A program made the translations under genes and the position numbers. A stretch of 64,000 nucleotides of DNA, from the NCBI GenBank assembly GCA_045039925.1, contig CP108400.1:682001-746000 (forward strand). The letters run 5' to 3'. The notes beneath the pieces were generated by a model. It was not told where the DNA came from. It saw only the letters and a program-made list of their open reading frames with translations, and did not search any database. Source of the stretch: Yinghuangia sp045039925 (GTDB lineage Bacteria > Actinomycetota > Actinomycetes > Streptomycetales > Streptomycetaceae). Positions within the stretch are counted from its first letter, which is position 1. Every line of letters starts with the position of its first letter. Below are positions 1 through 7,724 of the stretch, piece after piece.

Positions 1-2004
1 CGGCTGAGCCGCATCGCGCAGGGCGGCGCGCCGAGCGAGAAGTACGTGTACGACGGGTTCGACCGGGTCACCGAGCACCGCGCGTGGGCCGTGCCGGGCG
101 CGGGCGAGCCGACCGTCACCACGTCGGTGTACGACCCGCTGGACCGGCGCACCGAGACGACCGCGGACCCGGCGTCGGGGCCGGCGAAGAAGACCGAGTT
201 CGAGTACCTGGGCCTGGGCAAGGAAGTCGTCGCGGAGAAGACCGGCGGCGAGGTGAAGGCCGAGTACGAGTACGGCCCGTTCGGCGAACGGCTGTCGCAG
301 ACCAAGCCGAAGTCCGAGTCGGACAAGGCGAAGGAGACGACGTACTTCGGCTACGGCCCGCACTCCGACGTCGAGGCGGTCACCGACCAGAACGGCGACA
401 CGAAGGCGACGTACGGCTACACCGCCTACGGCAGCGACGACCCGAAGTCGTTCTCCGGCCCGGACAAGCCCTCCGGCCCCGGGGGCACGGGCGGCACCGA
501 GGCGTTCAACGCCTACCGCTACAACTCGATGCGGTGGGACGGCGGTTCGCAGACCTACGACATGGGCTTCCGCAGCTACAGCCCGGGCCTGAACCAGTTC
601 CTGTCGCGCGACATGTACAACGGCGCGCTCGCCGACCTCAACCTCGGCACCGACCCGTGGACCGCCAACCGCTACTCCTTCGCGGGCGGCAACCCGATCT
701 CCAACATCGAGATCGACGGGCACTTCTGGGCGGCGCTGGGCCACGCGGTCCTCGACATCGTCGGGGCCATCCCCGTGGTCGGCGAGGTCGCCGACGTGGC
801 GAACGCCGCGTGGTACGCCGCCGAGGGCAACTACGAGGACGCCGCGCTGTCGCTCGCCTCGGCGGTCCCGGGGGCCGGCTACGCGGCCACGGCGGTGAAG
901 GCGGCGAAGTGGGGGAAGCTCGCGCTCAAGGAGGTCAAGCGCGAGTTCAAGCAGGAGGTCAAGGACGCGGTCAAGGACGAGGTCAAGGACCTGGTGGCGG
1001 AGGAGATCCAGACCCAGGTCGCGGAGAACCTCGAGATCCCGGCGGCCGACCTCCCGGTGTTCCTGCCGGGCGGCGGCAAGCGGCGGGGCGGCGGCGGAGC
1101 GGGCGGCGGCAAGGCTCCGGTTTCGGCGCCGCGCCCCACCAACTCGATGAGCTTCTCCGGGTCGAAGTGCAGCTTCGCGCCCGGTACTCCGGTGCTGATG
1201 GCCGACGGCTCCACCAAGGCGATCGAGGAAGTCCGTCCCGGCGACCGGGTGTTGGCCACCGACCCGGAGAAGGACGTCACCGGCGGCCGGGCCGCGACCG
1301 CCGCGTTCGCCAGCGAGGGCGACAAGAACGTGGTCCGGGTGAGCGTCGACCTCGACGCCGACAAGGGCTCGCTGACCGCGACGGTGTCCGTCACCGACAA
1401 CCACCCGTTCTGGCTGGAGGCGGACAAGGCCTGGACCCGCGCGGACGAACTCGCCCCGGGCGACTGGCTGCGGACCTCGGCCGGGACGTACGTCCAGATC
1501 ACCGCCGTCGACGCGGAGCACCGCAGGCTCAAGGTCCACAACCTCACGGTCGCCGACTTCCACACGTACTACGTGCTGGTGGGCTCCGCCCCGGTCCTCG
1601 TCCACAACTGCAAGTACTCTGCGCGGGCGAGCGAAATCCATGCCGCCGAACCGGACGACTACATTCGCCGGAACGTGAGCACCGTGGCCGTGGTCGGGGC
1701 GAACACTCCTCTCGGACCTGTCAATGTCGTTGCGGGATCCGGTGACGGTCTGACCGCCGCACAGGCGTCCGCCGTCGGCAGCGGCGAGATCCGGGCCGAC
1801 AACATTCCGGGAGCGCACGCCGAGCGGAACGCCCTGCTCTTCATCAACAAGATGGGGTGGACGCCCACTGCGGGCGGCACGTCCCGCAATATCTGCCTGG
1901 AAGTCTGCGCGCCCCTGATTCGAGGCACCGGCGGGAGGATCATGGGCGATGTCTATCCCGCAGGTGGAAAAAAGACGACTCGTCAGAGGAGTTTTGAATG
2001 GTAG
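1..2004 (+). CDS. RHS-repeat polymorphic toxin, C-terminal part (HINT plus deaminase-like toxin tip)
   Basis: The frame is open from the window edge, so the N-terminus lies outside; 667 residues are visible. They show YD-type repeats (YDGFDRVTE, YDPLDRRTE), an RHS core region at about residues 165-243 (RYNSMRWDGG, FRSYSPGLNQFLSRD, NPISNIEIDG), a hydrophobic stretch, a lysine/glutamate-rich linker, and a pretoxin HINT domain from Cys390 to the His-Asn-Cys at 535-537. HINT domains of this type are thought to release the toxin by self-cleavage. The last 130 residues carry His606-Ala-Glu608 and Cys632-x3-Cys636, resembling the zinc site of cytidine-deaminase-fold toxins, so the toxin probably deaminates a nucleotide or nucleic acid in a rival cell. 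The Cys spacing is x3 rather than the usual x2. The gene overlaps its presumed immunity gene. RHS and HINT assignment is firm; the toxin class is probable. Confidence 0.88.
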   Translation, partial: RLSRIAQGGAPSEKYVYDGFDRVTEHRAWAVPGAGEPTVTTSVYDPLDRRTETTADPASGPAKKTEFEYLGLGKEVVAEKTGGEVKAEYEYGPFGERLSQTKPKSESDKAKETTYFGYGPHSDVEAVTDQNGDTKATYGYTAYGSDDPKSFSGPDKPSGPGGTGGTEAFNAYRYNSMRWDGGSQTYDMGFRSYSPGLNQFLSRDMYNGALADLNLGTDPWTANRYSFAGGNPISNIEIDGHFWAALGHAVLDIVGAIPVVGEVADVANAAWYAAEGNYEDAALSLASAVPGAGYAATAVKAAKWGKLALKEVKREFKQEVKDAVKDEVKDLVAEEIQTQVAENLEIPAADLPVFLPGGGKRRGGGGAGGGKAPVSAPRPTNSMSFSGSKCSFAPGTPVLMADGSTKAIEEVRPGDRVLATDPEKDVTGGRAATAAFASEGDKNVVRVSVDLDADKGSLTATVSVTDNHPFWLEADKAWTRADELAPGDWLRTSAGTYVQITAVDAEHRRLKVHNLTVADFHTYYVLVGSAPVLVHNCKYSARASEIHAAEPDDYIRRNVSTVAVVGANTPLGPVNVVAGSGDGLTAAQASAVGSGEIRADNIPGAHAERNALLFINKMGWTPTAGGTSRNICLEVCAPLIRGTGGRIMGDVYPAGGKKTTRQRSFEW

Positions 2005-2567
2005 TCGACGAGGCGGTTGCAACCACGCTCCGAGCGCGGCCGCAGGCCCAGGTCGCCACCTTTGTGGCGAGCTGTGCGGAGCGGATGGTACAGATTTTCA
2101 CGGGGCTGTGCGGCGGCGACCCGGCGCGTGGCGGCGACGTCGATTTCGTCGTCGGCACCATGGCTGACCTCTGGAGATCCGACATCCCGGTCGACCGTTT
2201 CCGGTCCGGCGTGGCGACTCTGGACGGTTTCCCCGAACTCGCGCCGGACGAGGAGTTCACCGGCGTGGCCGACATCTACGCCTTCTACTCCGTTCTCGTC
2301 CTGCGCTACGCCGCCCTCTACCGGTCCGGCGCCGACACCGAGGATGCCCTCAAATGCGCACACGCGTCGTTGACAGCCATGGCGCAGTTGGACCAGAACT
2401 TGCCGGGCGCGGAATTCTTCGCCCAGGAGGCCGAATCGCAACAGCGGGCACTTTCGGCACCCCCGCTGGGCGATTCGAACACAGTCCCCCTTTCGCAACT
2501 GATGGAGAATGACCGTGTTGTCAGCCGGGAGCGCCTGGCGGCGCTGCACAGCCGATTCGCAAGCTGA
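1998..2567 (+). CDS. Presumed immunity protein for the RHS toxin
   Basis: A 189-residue protein without a signal peptide or membrane segment, hence cytoplasmic. Its ATG overlaps the end of the toxin gene by seven bases (ATGGTAG), and an AGAGGAG ribosome site at 1985-1991 lies inside the toxin gene. That arrangement is typical of a cognate immunity gene translated with its toxin. I do not recognise a named immunity family: the protein looks all-helical (ATFVASCAERMVQIFTGLCG, ADIYAFYSVLVLRYAALY), and the final 40 residues look disordered. The stop codon lies in the first unit of a 12-bp tandem repeat, so two more in-frame TGA codons follow at 12-bp intervals. The function is inferred from position only. 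Confidence 0.7.
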   Translation: MVVDEAVATTLRARPQAQVATFVASCAERMVQIFTGLCGGDPARGGDVDFVVGTMADLWRSDIPVDRFRSGVATLDGFPELAPDEEFTGVADIYAFYSVLVLRYAALYRSGADTEDALKCAHASLTAMAQLDQNLPGAEFFAQEAESQQRALSAPPLGDSNTVPLSQLMENDRVVSRERLAALHSRFAS

Positions 2568-2601
2568 TTCGCAATCTGATTCGCAAGCTGATCCACAAGG
2601 A
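2554..2601 (+). repeat. Four 12-bp tandem repeats spanning the immunity gene stop codon
   Basis: Units GATTCGCAAGCT, GATTCGCAATCT, GATTCGCAAGCT and a diverged GATCCACAAGGA lie head to tail. The gene's TGA (2565-2567) straddles units 1 and 2, and the 12-bp period keeps frame, so TGA recurs at 2577 and 2589. Confidence 0.9.
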
Positions 2602-2730
2602 ACTCGGTTGTCCGATCGGACCGACGCCGGGCTTGTCCGGGGACATGAACGCGGCGGCCGGAGGCTACACGCGCGACTTCATGTTCCGCCGATGCGGTCA
2701 ATGCCGCTTGTCTCCTGCTGGGAGCGTTCG

Positions 2731-3816
2731 ATGGCTGTGCGATTCGGGCTTGTCGGTGCGGTGGTCGGCCTTACTTTGCTGGGAGTTCCGGCGGTGGGCG
2801 CGTCGCCTTCGGGAATCGCCGCCGAGGTCGCCGACCTCGTCGTCGACGCCGCGCACAAGCGGGTCTACTACTCCTCCGGGGCGTCCGCCAACCAGGTGAT
2901 TTCCGTCGGCTTCGACGGCCGCGGGAAGAAGGTGCTGGAGAACCAGTTCGGCGCCTCCGGACTCGTCCTGAGCGCGGACGGCAAGACGCTGTACGTGGCC
3001 CTCGCCGCCGGTGACGCCATCTCCGCGATCGACACCGCGACGCTCACCGAGCGCGCACGGTACGGCCTGAACCCGCACAGCTGCCCGACGCACCTCGCAC
3101 GGACCGGCTCCGACGTGTGGTTCGGGTACGGCTGCGACGCGTGGAGCGGCGAGATCGGCAGGCTGGACACCGCGGTCGAGCCGGCCGTGCCGACGTACGG
3201 CCACCAGGCGCCCGAGCCGGGCAACCCCGAGAAGGACCAACGCCGTTTCGAGCGCGCTCCGTTGCTCGCCGAAGGCGGCGAAGGGGCCGCGGTGCGCGTG
3301 GTCGCGGGCCAGCCGCACATCAGCCCGGTCAACGTCCGCGTCTTCCGCGTCGACGGCGGCAAGCTCGTCGAGGAGGGCCGCCAGGACCGCGGCGGGAGCA
3401 ACCTCACGGATCTGACCGTCGGCGCCGACGGCGCGCTGTTCTACACCGCCGCCGGATCGCAGGACCACGTCGGTGCGTACCGCGCCGACAAGGACATGGG
3501 CAGCGCGGGCGCGTGGCGGACCGGGCAGGCCCCCAACTCCGTGGCGGCGTCGCCCGACGGGGCCTGGCTGGCGGCCGGGGTGCGCACCGCCGGACCGGAC
3601 GGCGCGTCGGTGTACGTCCACGCACCGGACGCCGCGCGCGACCCGCGGACGTACCGCCTGCCGGTCGGGCAGCGACTCGTGGACCGCGGTCTGGCGTGGT
3701 CGGAGGACGGCAAGGTGCTCGCGATCGCGGCACGACGGGGCCAGGAGCCCGCGCCAGTCGTGCACATCGTCGATCCGTCCCGCACGCACTCCGGTTCCGA
3801 GGACGGGGGCCTGTAG
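2731..3816 (+). CDS. Secreted beta-propeller protein (YncE-like)
   Basis: The ATG at 2731 is chosen because GGGAG stands six bases upstream and the product begins with a signal peptide (MAVRFGLVGAVVGLTLLGVPAVGA, likely cut after about residue 24). The mature 337 residues contain blade-like repeats of the WD40/YncE type (LVLSADGKTLYVALAAGDAISAID, LTVGADGALFYTAAGSQDHV, SVAASPDGAWLAAGVR, LAWSEDGKVLAIAARRG). Such propellers bind proteins or ligands outside the membrane; no catalytic residues are evident. It lies 163 bp after the immunity gene on the same strand, and a perfect hairpin follows its stop. The substrate or partner is unknown. Confidence 0.72.
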   Translation: MAVRFGLVGAVVGLTLLGVPAVGASPSGIAAEVADLVVDAAHKRVYYSSGASANQVISVGFDGRGKKVLENQFGASGLVLSADGKTLYVALAAGDAISAIDTATLTERARYGLNPHSCPTHLARTGSDVWFGYGCDAWSGEIGRLDTAVEPAVPTYGHQAPEPGNPEKDQRRFERAPLLAEGGEGAAVRVVAGQPHISPVNVRVFRVDGGKLVEEGRQDRGGSNLTDLTVGADGALFYTAAGSQDHVGAYRADKDMGSAGAWRTGQAPNSVAASPDGAWLAAGVRTAGPDGASVYVHAPDAARDPRTYRLPVGQRLVDRGLAWSEDGKVLAIAARRGQEPAPVVHIVDPSRTHSGSEDGGL

Positions 3817-3838
3817 GCGGCCGGAACCGGCCGCCTAC
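3813..3838. terminator. Bidirectional terminator hairpin between convergent genes
   Basis: A perfect 12-bp inverted repeat (GTAGGCGGCCGG and its complement) separated by AA. It starts inside the beta-propeller stop codon and ends 20 bp before the end of the convergent gene. There is no T-tract, as is common in actinomycetes. Confidence 0.8.
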
Positions 3839-3857
3839 ATTCGACTGGAGCGCTCGG

Positions 3858-4823
3858 CTACAGCACCTGCACGCTCTTGATGCGGCGGTGGCGGTGGTGG
3901 GCGTCCGCGATCCCGGCGAGGGCGGGGCGGTCCAGGGCCTCGTAGGCCGCGGCGAGGAGTTCGTGGGCGTAGCCCTCCCGCACCTCGTCGAAGCCGGAGG
4001 TCCAGTGCAGGTCCCGGCCGAGCGCGAGCGCCTCCGCCGGATCGCCGTCCGCGCAGCGGCGCCGGGCCTCGTCGACCGCTGCCGCCAGCGCTTCGGCGTC
4101 GTTCAGCGTCGCGTGGACGGCCGGCGCGAAGGCGGCCAGGTCGGTGCGGTTCTGCGGCGGTCGGCCGAGCACCGTCTCGCCGTCGGCCAGCGCACCGCCG
4201 CGGTCGAGGGTCGTGGCGCTGTAGTGGAGGATCGGCGGCCACACGAACACGTGCCTCTTCAGGTAGGCGGCGCCGATTTGGGGCCGGTCGCCGGTCTCGA
4301 CGGCGGTCACCGCGTCGCGCAGCCGTGCCAGCCGGCCGGTGTGCTCGGCCAGTTCCTCCCCCTCGTAGTAGTCGTGCTGGTCCCGCCACGAGTGTTCGAT
4401 GCGGGCGCGTACCGCCTCCAGGGGCGTCGACGACGTCATGTCGAGTTCCCCGGCGTCGTTGTTGTAGTACGACGCCACGCCCGAGCAGGTCCGGCCGTCG
4501 GCGAACCAGAGTCCGAAGTGCAGGCCGTCCGAGCCGCCGTGCATGAACGTCAGGAACTCGGGCGGGTCGCGGTAGAAGCGGCCGTGCGCGCGTACGTCGA
4601 CTCCGGCTTCGGAGGGCTGCGCGTCCGGGTTCCCGAACAGGTCCGAGATCCCGAAGGCGCTGAGCTCCAGGTCGCCGAGCACCCTTGCCAGGTCCGGGTC
4701 GAGCGAGTCGAGGAAGGCGTCGTACCGGAACAGGAATTCCGGCAGTTCGAGCCCCCAGTCGCGGAGGACCCGCTCGCGCACCGCGGCGTGCCGCTCCGCT
4801 GTTCCGGTCCGCTGTTCCGGCAT
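3858..4823 (-). CDS. HPF1-like / DUF2228-type protein
   Basis: A 321-residue cytoplasmic protein whose ATG at 4823 begins MPEQRTG. The block YRDPPEFLTFMHGGSDGLHF at about residues 85-105 resembles, from memory, the DPPEF segment of the HPF1 (histone PARylation factor, DUF2228) family; bacterial members are often labelled ADP-ribosylation family proteins. In eukaryotes HPF1 redirects ADP-ribosyl transfer by PARP to serine. No PARP or ADP-ribosyltransferase gene is seen in this window, so a role as an immunity or accessory protein is equally possible. It is divergent from a suppressor-of-fused-like gene with 232 bp between the starts. The family assignment rests on one motif and overall layout, so it is moderate. 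Confidence 0.5.
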   Translation of the reverse strand: MPEQRTGTAERHAAVRERVLRDWGLELPEFLFRYDAFLDSLDPDLARVLGDLELSAFGISDLFGNPDAQPSEAGVDVRAHGRFYRDPPEFLTFMHGGSDGLHFGLWFADGRTCSGVASYYNNDAGELDMTSSTPLEAVRARIEHSWRDQHDYYEGEELAEHTGRLARLRDAVTAVETGDRPQIGAAYLKRHVFVWPPILHYSATTLDRGGALADGETVLGRPPQNRTDLAAFAPAVHATLNDAEALAAAVDEARRRCADGDPAEALALGRDLHWTSGFDEVREGYAHELLAAAYEALDRPALAGIADAHHRHRRIKSVQVL

Positions 4824-5055
4824 GACCCAACCCCTGCCTTGCGTGTCTGCTCCGCCGTCGGTCTCTTCCGTCGGCCAGGCTAGTGATCTCCTCCCGCTCC
4901 CGTTCGCGCGCCGGGAACCGCGAGGGAAGTCCCTTGCGGTTGACGCCCTTCCGTGCGGCAGGCGAGTGGCGCACCTAGGGTGGCCGGACGCCCGTGGGGG
5001 ACGCGGGGAGGGCGTGTCCGGCACGCGCAAAAACACACTGGTAAGGGCTCTGTTC

Positions 5056-5670
5056 ATGGATGAGGCACCCGGCTGGACGGCGATCGAGGCGGCCGTGGAA
5101 CGCGTGTACGGGGACGTGGAGCCGTACGGCCACCTGGGCACCCAGGTGCCGTACGCGGTCGGCGGCCCCGACCCGCTCGACGGCATCTCGATATACCGCC
5201 GCACCGCACCGGTCCCGCACTGGCACCTTGTCGGGTTCGGCATGTCCGAGCTGTACGGCAAGGACAGCGACGAGCCCGAAATCTCCGGGTACGGCTTCGA
5301 GTTCAGCACGCGCGTCGCCGACCGCGGCGACGACGAGGTCCCGATGTGGGCGGCGGTGCTGCTCCAGGTGCTGGCCCGGTACGTGGTCGCCAACCGGCCC
5401 TTCGCCCCCGGCCACACCATCCACGTCGCCCCCGGCACCTTCGGCGCCGGCACCGAGACGGAGCTCGCCGCGCTCGCCTTCGCCGTGGACCCGGACCTGG
5501 GCGTCATCGACACGCCGCACGGCGCGGTGACGTTCCTCGAGGTCGCGGCGCTCACCGAGGACGAGTACGCGGCGGCCAAGGGCGGGAACACCGCGACCGT
5601 GCTGGACCGGATCAGCGCACGCTCCACCCGGCCGCTGGTCATCGACCGGACGCGCGGCTCCCTGCTCTGA
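5056..5670 (+). CDS. Suppressor of fused (SUFU) domain protein, probable orphan immunity protein
   Basis: A 204-residue protein starting MDEAPGW. An AAGGG about ten bases upstream supports this start over a much longer frame. The stretch VPHWHLVGFGMSELYGKDSD is the hallmark of the SUFU domain (PF05076), preceded by YGDVEPYGHLGTQVPYAVGG and followed by a typical alpha/beta core. Bacterial SUFU-domain proteins belong to the SUKH-like immunity repertoire that neutralises contact-dependent and RHS toxins. No partner toxin is adjacent; the nearest is the RHS gene 3 kb upstream, so this looks like an orphan immunity gene. Family assignment is good; the immunity role is inferred from family knowledge. 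Confidence 0.78.
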   Translation: MDEAPGWTAIEAAVERVYGDVEPYGHLGTQVPYAVGGPDPLDGISIYRRTAPVPHWHLVGFGMSELYGKDSDEPEISGYGFEFSTRVADRGDDEVPMWAAVLLQVLARYVVANRPFAPGHTIHVAPGTFGAGTETELAALAFAVDPDLGVIDTPHGAVTFLEVAALTEDEYAAAKGGNTATVLDRISARSTRPLVIDRTRGSLL

Positions 5671-5693
5671 CCGCGCGCCTTCCGGTCACAGCT

Positions 5694-6839
5694 TTAGACG
5701 GCGACCTCCGTGTCGTCCGCGGACCCGGCCGCGGTCCGCCCGGCCGTGCCGGTGCCGGCCATCGCGCGGCGCACCTCGTGGGCGACCTCGGCGAGTGCCG
5801 CGCGGCAGTGGCGTTCCACGCAGGCGAAGCTCGCGAAGCCGTGGAACAGCAGGTCGAAGCGGCGCAGCGTCACGTCGACGCCCGCGACACGCAGGCGTTC
5901 GGCGTACGCCTCACCCTCGTCGCGCAGCGGGTCGAGGCCGCCGGTGACGATGTACGTCGGCGGCAGCCCGGCCACGTCGGGGTCGCGGATGACGGACAGG
6001 CGCGGATCCTCGCCGTACGGCACGAGGGACGCTATGAGGCCGTCGGGTCCGGTCCACGTCTCGGTGTCGATGACGAAGCCCTTGCCGTACGCGGCACGGG
6101 ACGCGTACTCGCCGAGCAGGTCGGTGGCCGGGTAGATGAGGAGGGTCCAGGCGGGCGGCGTACCTCCGCCGCGCAGCGCGTCGTGCGCGACCGCCGCCGC
6201 GAGGTTGCCGCCGGCGCTGTCGCCGCCGACCGCGATGCGTCCCGGTGCCGCGCCGAACCGCGCGGGGTCGCCGGTCACGTGCCTGAACACCGCGAGGGCG
6301 TCGTCGGACTGGGCGGGGAAGCCGTGCTCCGGGGCGAGGCGGTACTCGGCGGAGAGCACGCGGACGCCCGAGCGGGCGGCCAGGAACCGGCAGACGGGCT
6401 CGTGGCTCTCCACGCCGCCGAGGATCCAGCCGCCGCCGTGGAAGAAGACGAGCAGCGGGCCGGGGCCCCGGCTGCCGGGCGGCTCGTAGAGGCGGGCGCG
6501 GAGCGGCCCGTCGGCGCCGGGCACGGTCAGGTCGGTGATCCGGAGGTCGCGGCCCTCGTTCCCGGCCAGGATGGGGCCGCCGCGCTCGCTGTCGGTGCGC
6601 AGGCGGGCGAGTTGGTGCAGGCCGGTGGGCATGCTGCGCTGTATCAGGCGCATGACCACGCGGCTGGAGACCGGGAGTTCGCGGCCGTCGCCGGTGTGCA
6701 CGGGCGGTCCGGCGAGCGGCCGCAGCAGCGGTGCGGGCAGCGACAGCGCACCGCGCAGCATCGCCGACGCCGCGCGGGCTCCCCGCGCACCGAGTCGAGG
6801 CGCGACCAAGGTGGTCCTCCCGGGGCCGTGGCCGGACAC
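5694..6839 (-). CDS. Alpha/beta hydrolase, hormone-sensitive-lipase family esterase
   Basis: A 381-residue protein from GTG at 6839, or 355 residues if Met27 is the true start; neither has a strong ribosome site. The HSL-family oxyanion motif HGGGW is at about residue 136, the nucleophile elbow GDSAGG at about 208 (Ser), and the acid and histidine at ...GGLDPLRDEG... and LFHGFASF near the C-terminus. It should hydrolyse short-chain carboxylic esters in the cytoplasm. The gene stands alone, converging with the SUFU gene across 23 bp. The natural substrate cannot be read from the sequence. Confidence 0.88.
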   Translation of the reverse strand: MSGHGPGRTTLVAPRLGARGARAASAMLRGALSLPAPLLRPLAGPPVHTGDGRELPVSSRVVMRLIQRSMPTGLHQLARLRTDSERGGPILAGNEGRDLRITDLTVPGADGPLRARLYEPPGSRGPGPLLVFFHGGGWILGGVESHEPVCRFLAARSGVRVLSAEYRLAPEHGFPAQSDDALAVFRHVTGDPARFGAAPGRIAVGGDSAGGNLAAAVAHDALRGGGTPPAWTLLIYPATDLLGEYASRAAYGKGFVIDTETWTGPDGLIASLVPYGEDPRLSVIRDPDVAGLPPTYIVTGGLDPLRDEGEAYAERLRVAGVDVTLRRFDLLFHGFASFACVERHCRAALAEVAHEVRRAMAGTGTAGRTAAGSADDTEVAV

Positions 6840-6967
6840 GTCGCCCGGCGAGGTGCCCGCACGTTATCCGAAGAGGGGCGCGGAAGGCAGCACCGCCGTG
6901 CCGCTCACCCGCGCGCGTCGCCGCCTCCACATGCCGCGCACCGCGCCTCGTCGCCTGCACACGCCGC

Positions 6968-7531
6968 TCACCGCGCGCGCGTCGTCGCCTTCAGGACGGC
7001 CTTGCCCCGCGGCGAGAGCCGGTAGCCCGTCGCGAGGCTCTCGGTCAGCCCGAGTTCCTTGAGCCTGCGGACCGACGCCTTGAAGCTGCGCTTCTCCCGG
7101 CCGACCTGCTCCGCGAGGTCGGCGGCCCGTACGCCCGGCTCCGCGGCGATCATCGCCAGCGTGGGCACCGCCCATTCCCCCATCCGGGCCACGCGGTCGC
7201 GCAGGGCTTCGAGGTCGCGGCCCTTGGGCACGTCCTCGCGCAACGCGATGCGCGGGTCCTCCCCGACGAGCCGCAGGGTGATGCGGTAGAGCGTGCCCTC
7301 GCGGGCGTCCGCCTCGCGGCGCAGGGCGTCGAGCGACGGGAACCCCGCGCGGCGGGCGTCGTCGGGAGTGAGGCCGGCGGGGTCGATCCGCTCGACGGCG
7401 TCGATCGCGAGGACGCCGACCTTGGTGCGCAGTGTCGTTCCGGCGTGCACGCGCTCGGCGTCCCAGGTGCGGAACGCCAGGTCGATGTCGCCGGTCGCGA
7501 TGCCGTCCAGGACGGCCCGTTTGAAGAGCAC
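6968..7531 (-). CDS. ASCH-domain protein with C-terminal winged helix
   Basis: A 187-residue protein read from GTG at 7531, eight bases after an AAAGGAG ribosome site. The N-terminal half (VLFKRAVLDGIATGDIDLAFRTWDAERVHAGTTLRTKVGVLAIDAVERI) has the compact beta-barrel pattern of ASCH domains, which bind RNA or modified nucleotides. The C-terminal part (PTLAMIAAEPGVRAADLAEQ, FKASVRRLKELGLTESLATGYRLSPRGKAVL) reads as a MarR/ArsR-like winged helix. It is divergent from the PP2C phosphatase gene with 193 bp between them. The combination suggests an RNA- or DNA-binding regulator; the target is unknown. Confidence 0.72.
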   Translation of the reverse strand: MLFKRAVLDGIATGDIDLAFRTWDAERVHAGTTLRTKVGVLAIDAVERIDPAGLTPDDARRAGFPSLDALRREADAREGTLYRITLRLVGEDPRIALREDVPKGRDLEALRDRVARMGEWAVPTLAMIAAEPGVRAADLAEQVGREKRSFKASVRRLKELGLTESLATGYRLSPRGKAVLKATTRAR

Positions 7532-7712
7532 CGGTTCTGCTCCTTTCGTGCCCGGCGCCGCTCGTCCGCCGCGGCACCGTCTCCCATCGTAGGAAAGTGC
7601 GGTCGCCCCGCACGGCGAAGCGCCGGTCGGGCGTACGGCCGCACCGGCACCCCGGTCCGGGGAACTGCCGCGGCCTCGGCCGTGTCGCCCTGGGTACAAA
7701 GGCCTCAAAATG

Positions 7713-7718
7713 TAGTAT
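7713..7718 (+). promoter_or_regulatory. Possible -10 element for a leaderless PP2C transcript
   Basis: TAGTAT fits the TANNNT -10 pattern and ends seven bases before the ATG at 7725, which has no ribosome site. That spacing would start transcription at or near the ATG. No convincing -35 element is seen. Confidence 0.4.
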
Positions 7719-7724
7719 TTCCGG

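Noticed and set aside
879..1565. Long open frame opposite the RHS toxin gene
   Set aside because: It is antisense to a clear RHS-HINT gene and has the Arg/Ser/Pro composition typical of shadow frames in GC-rich DNA.
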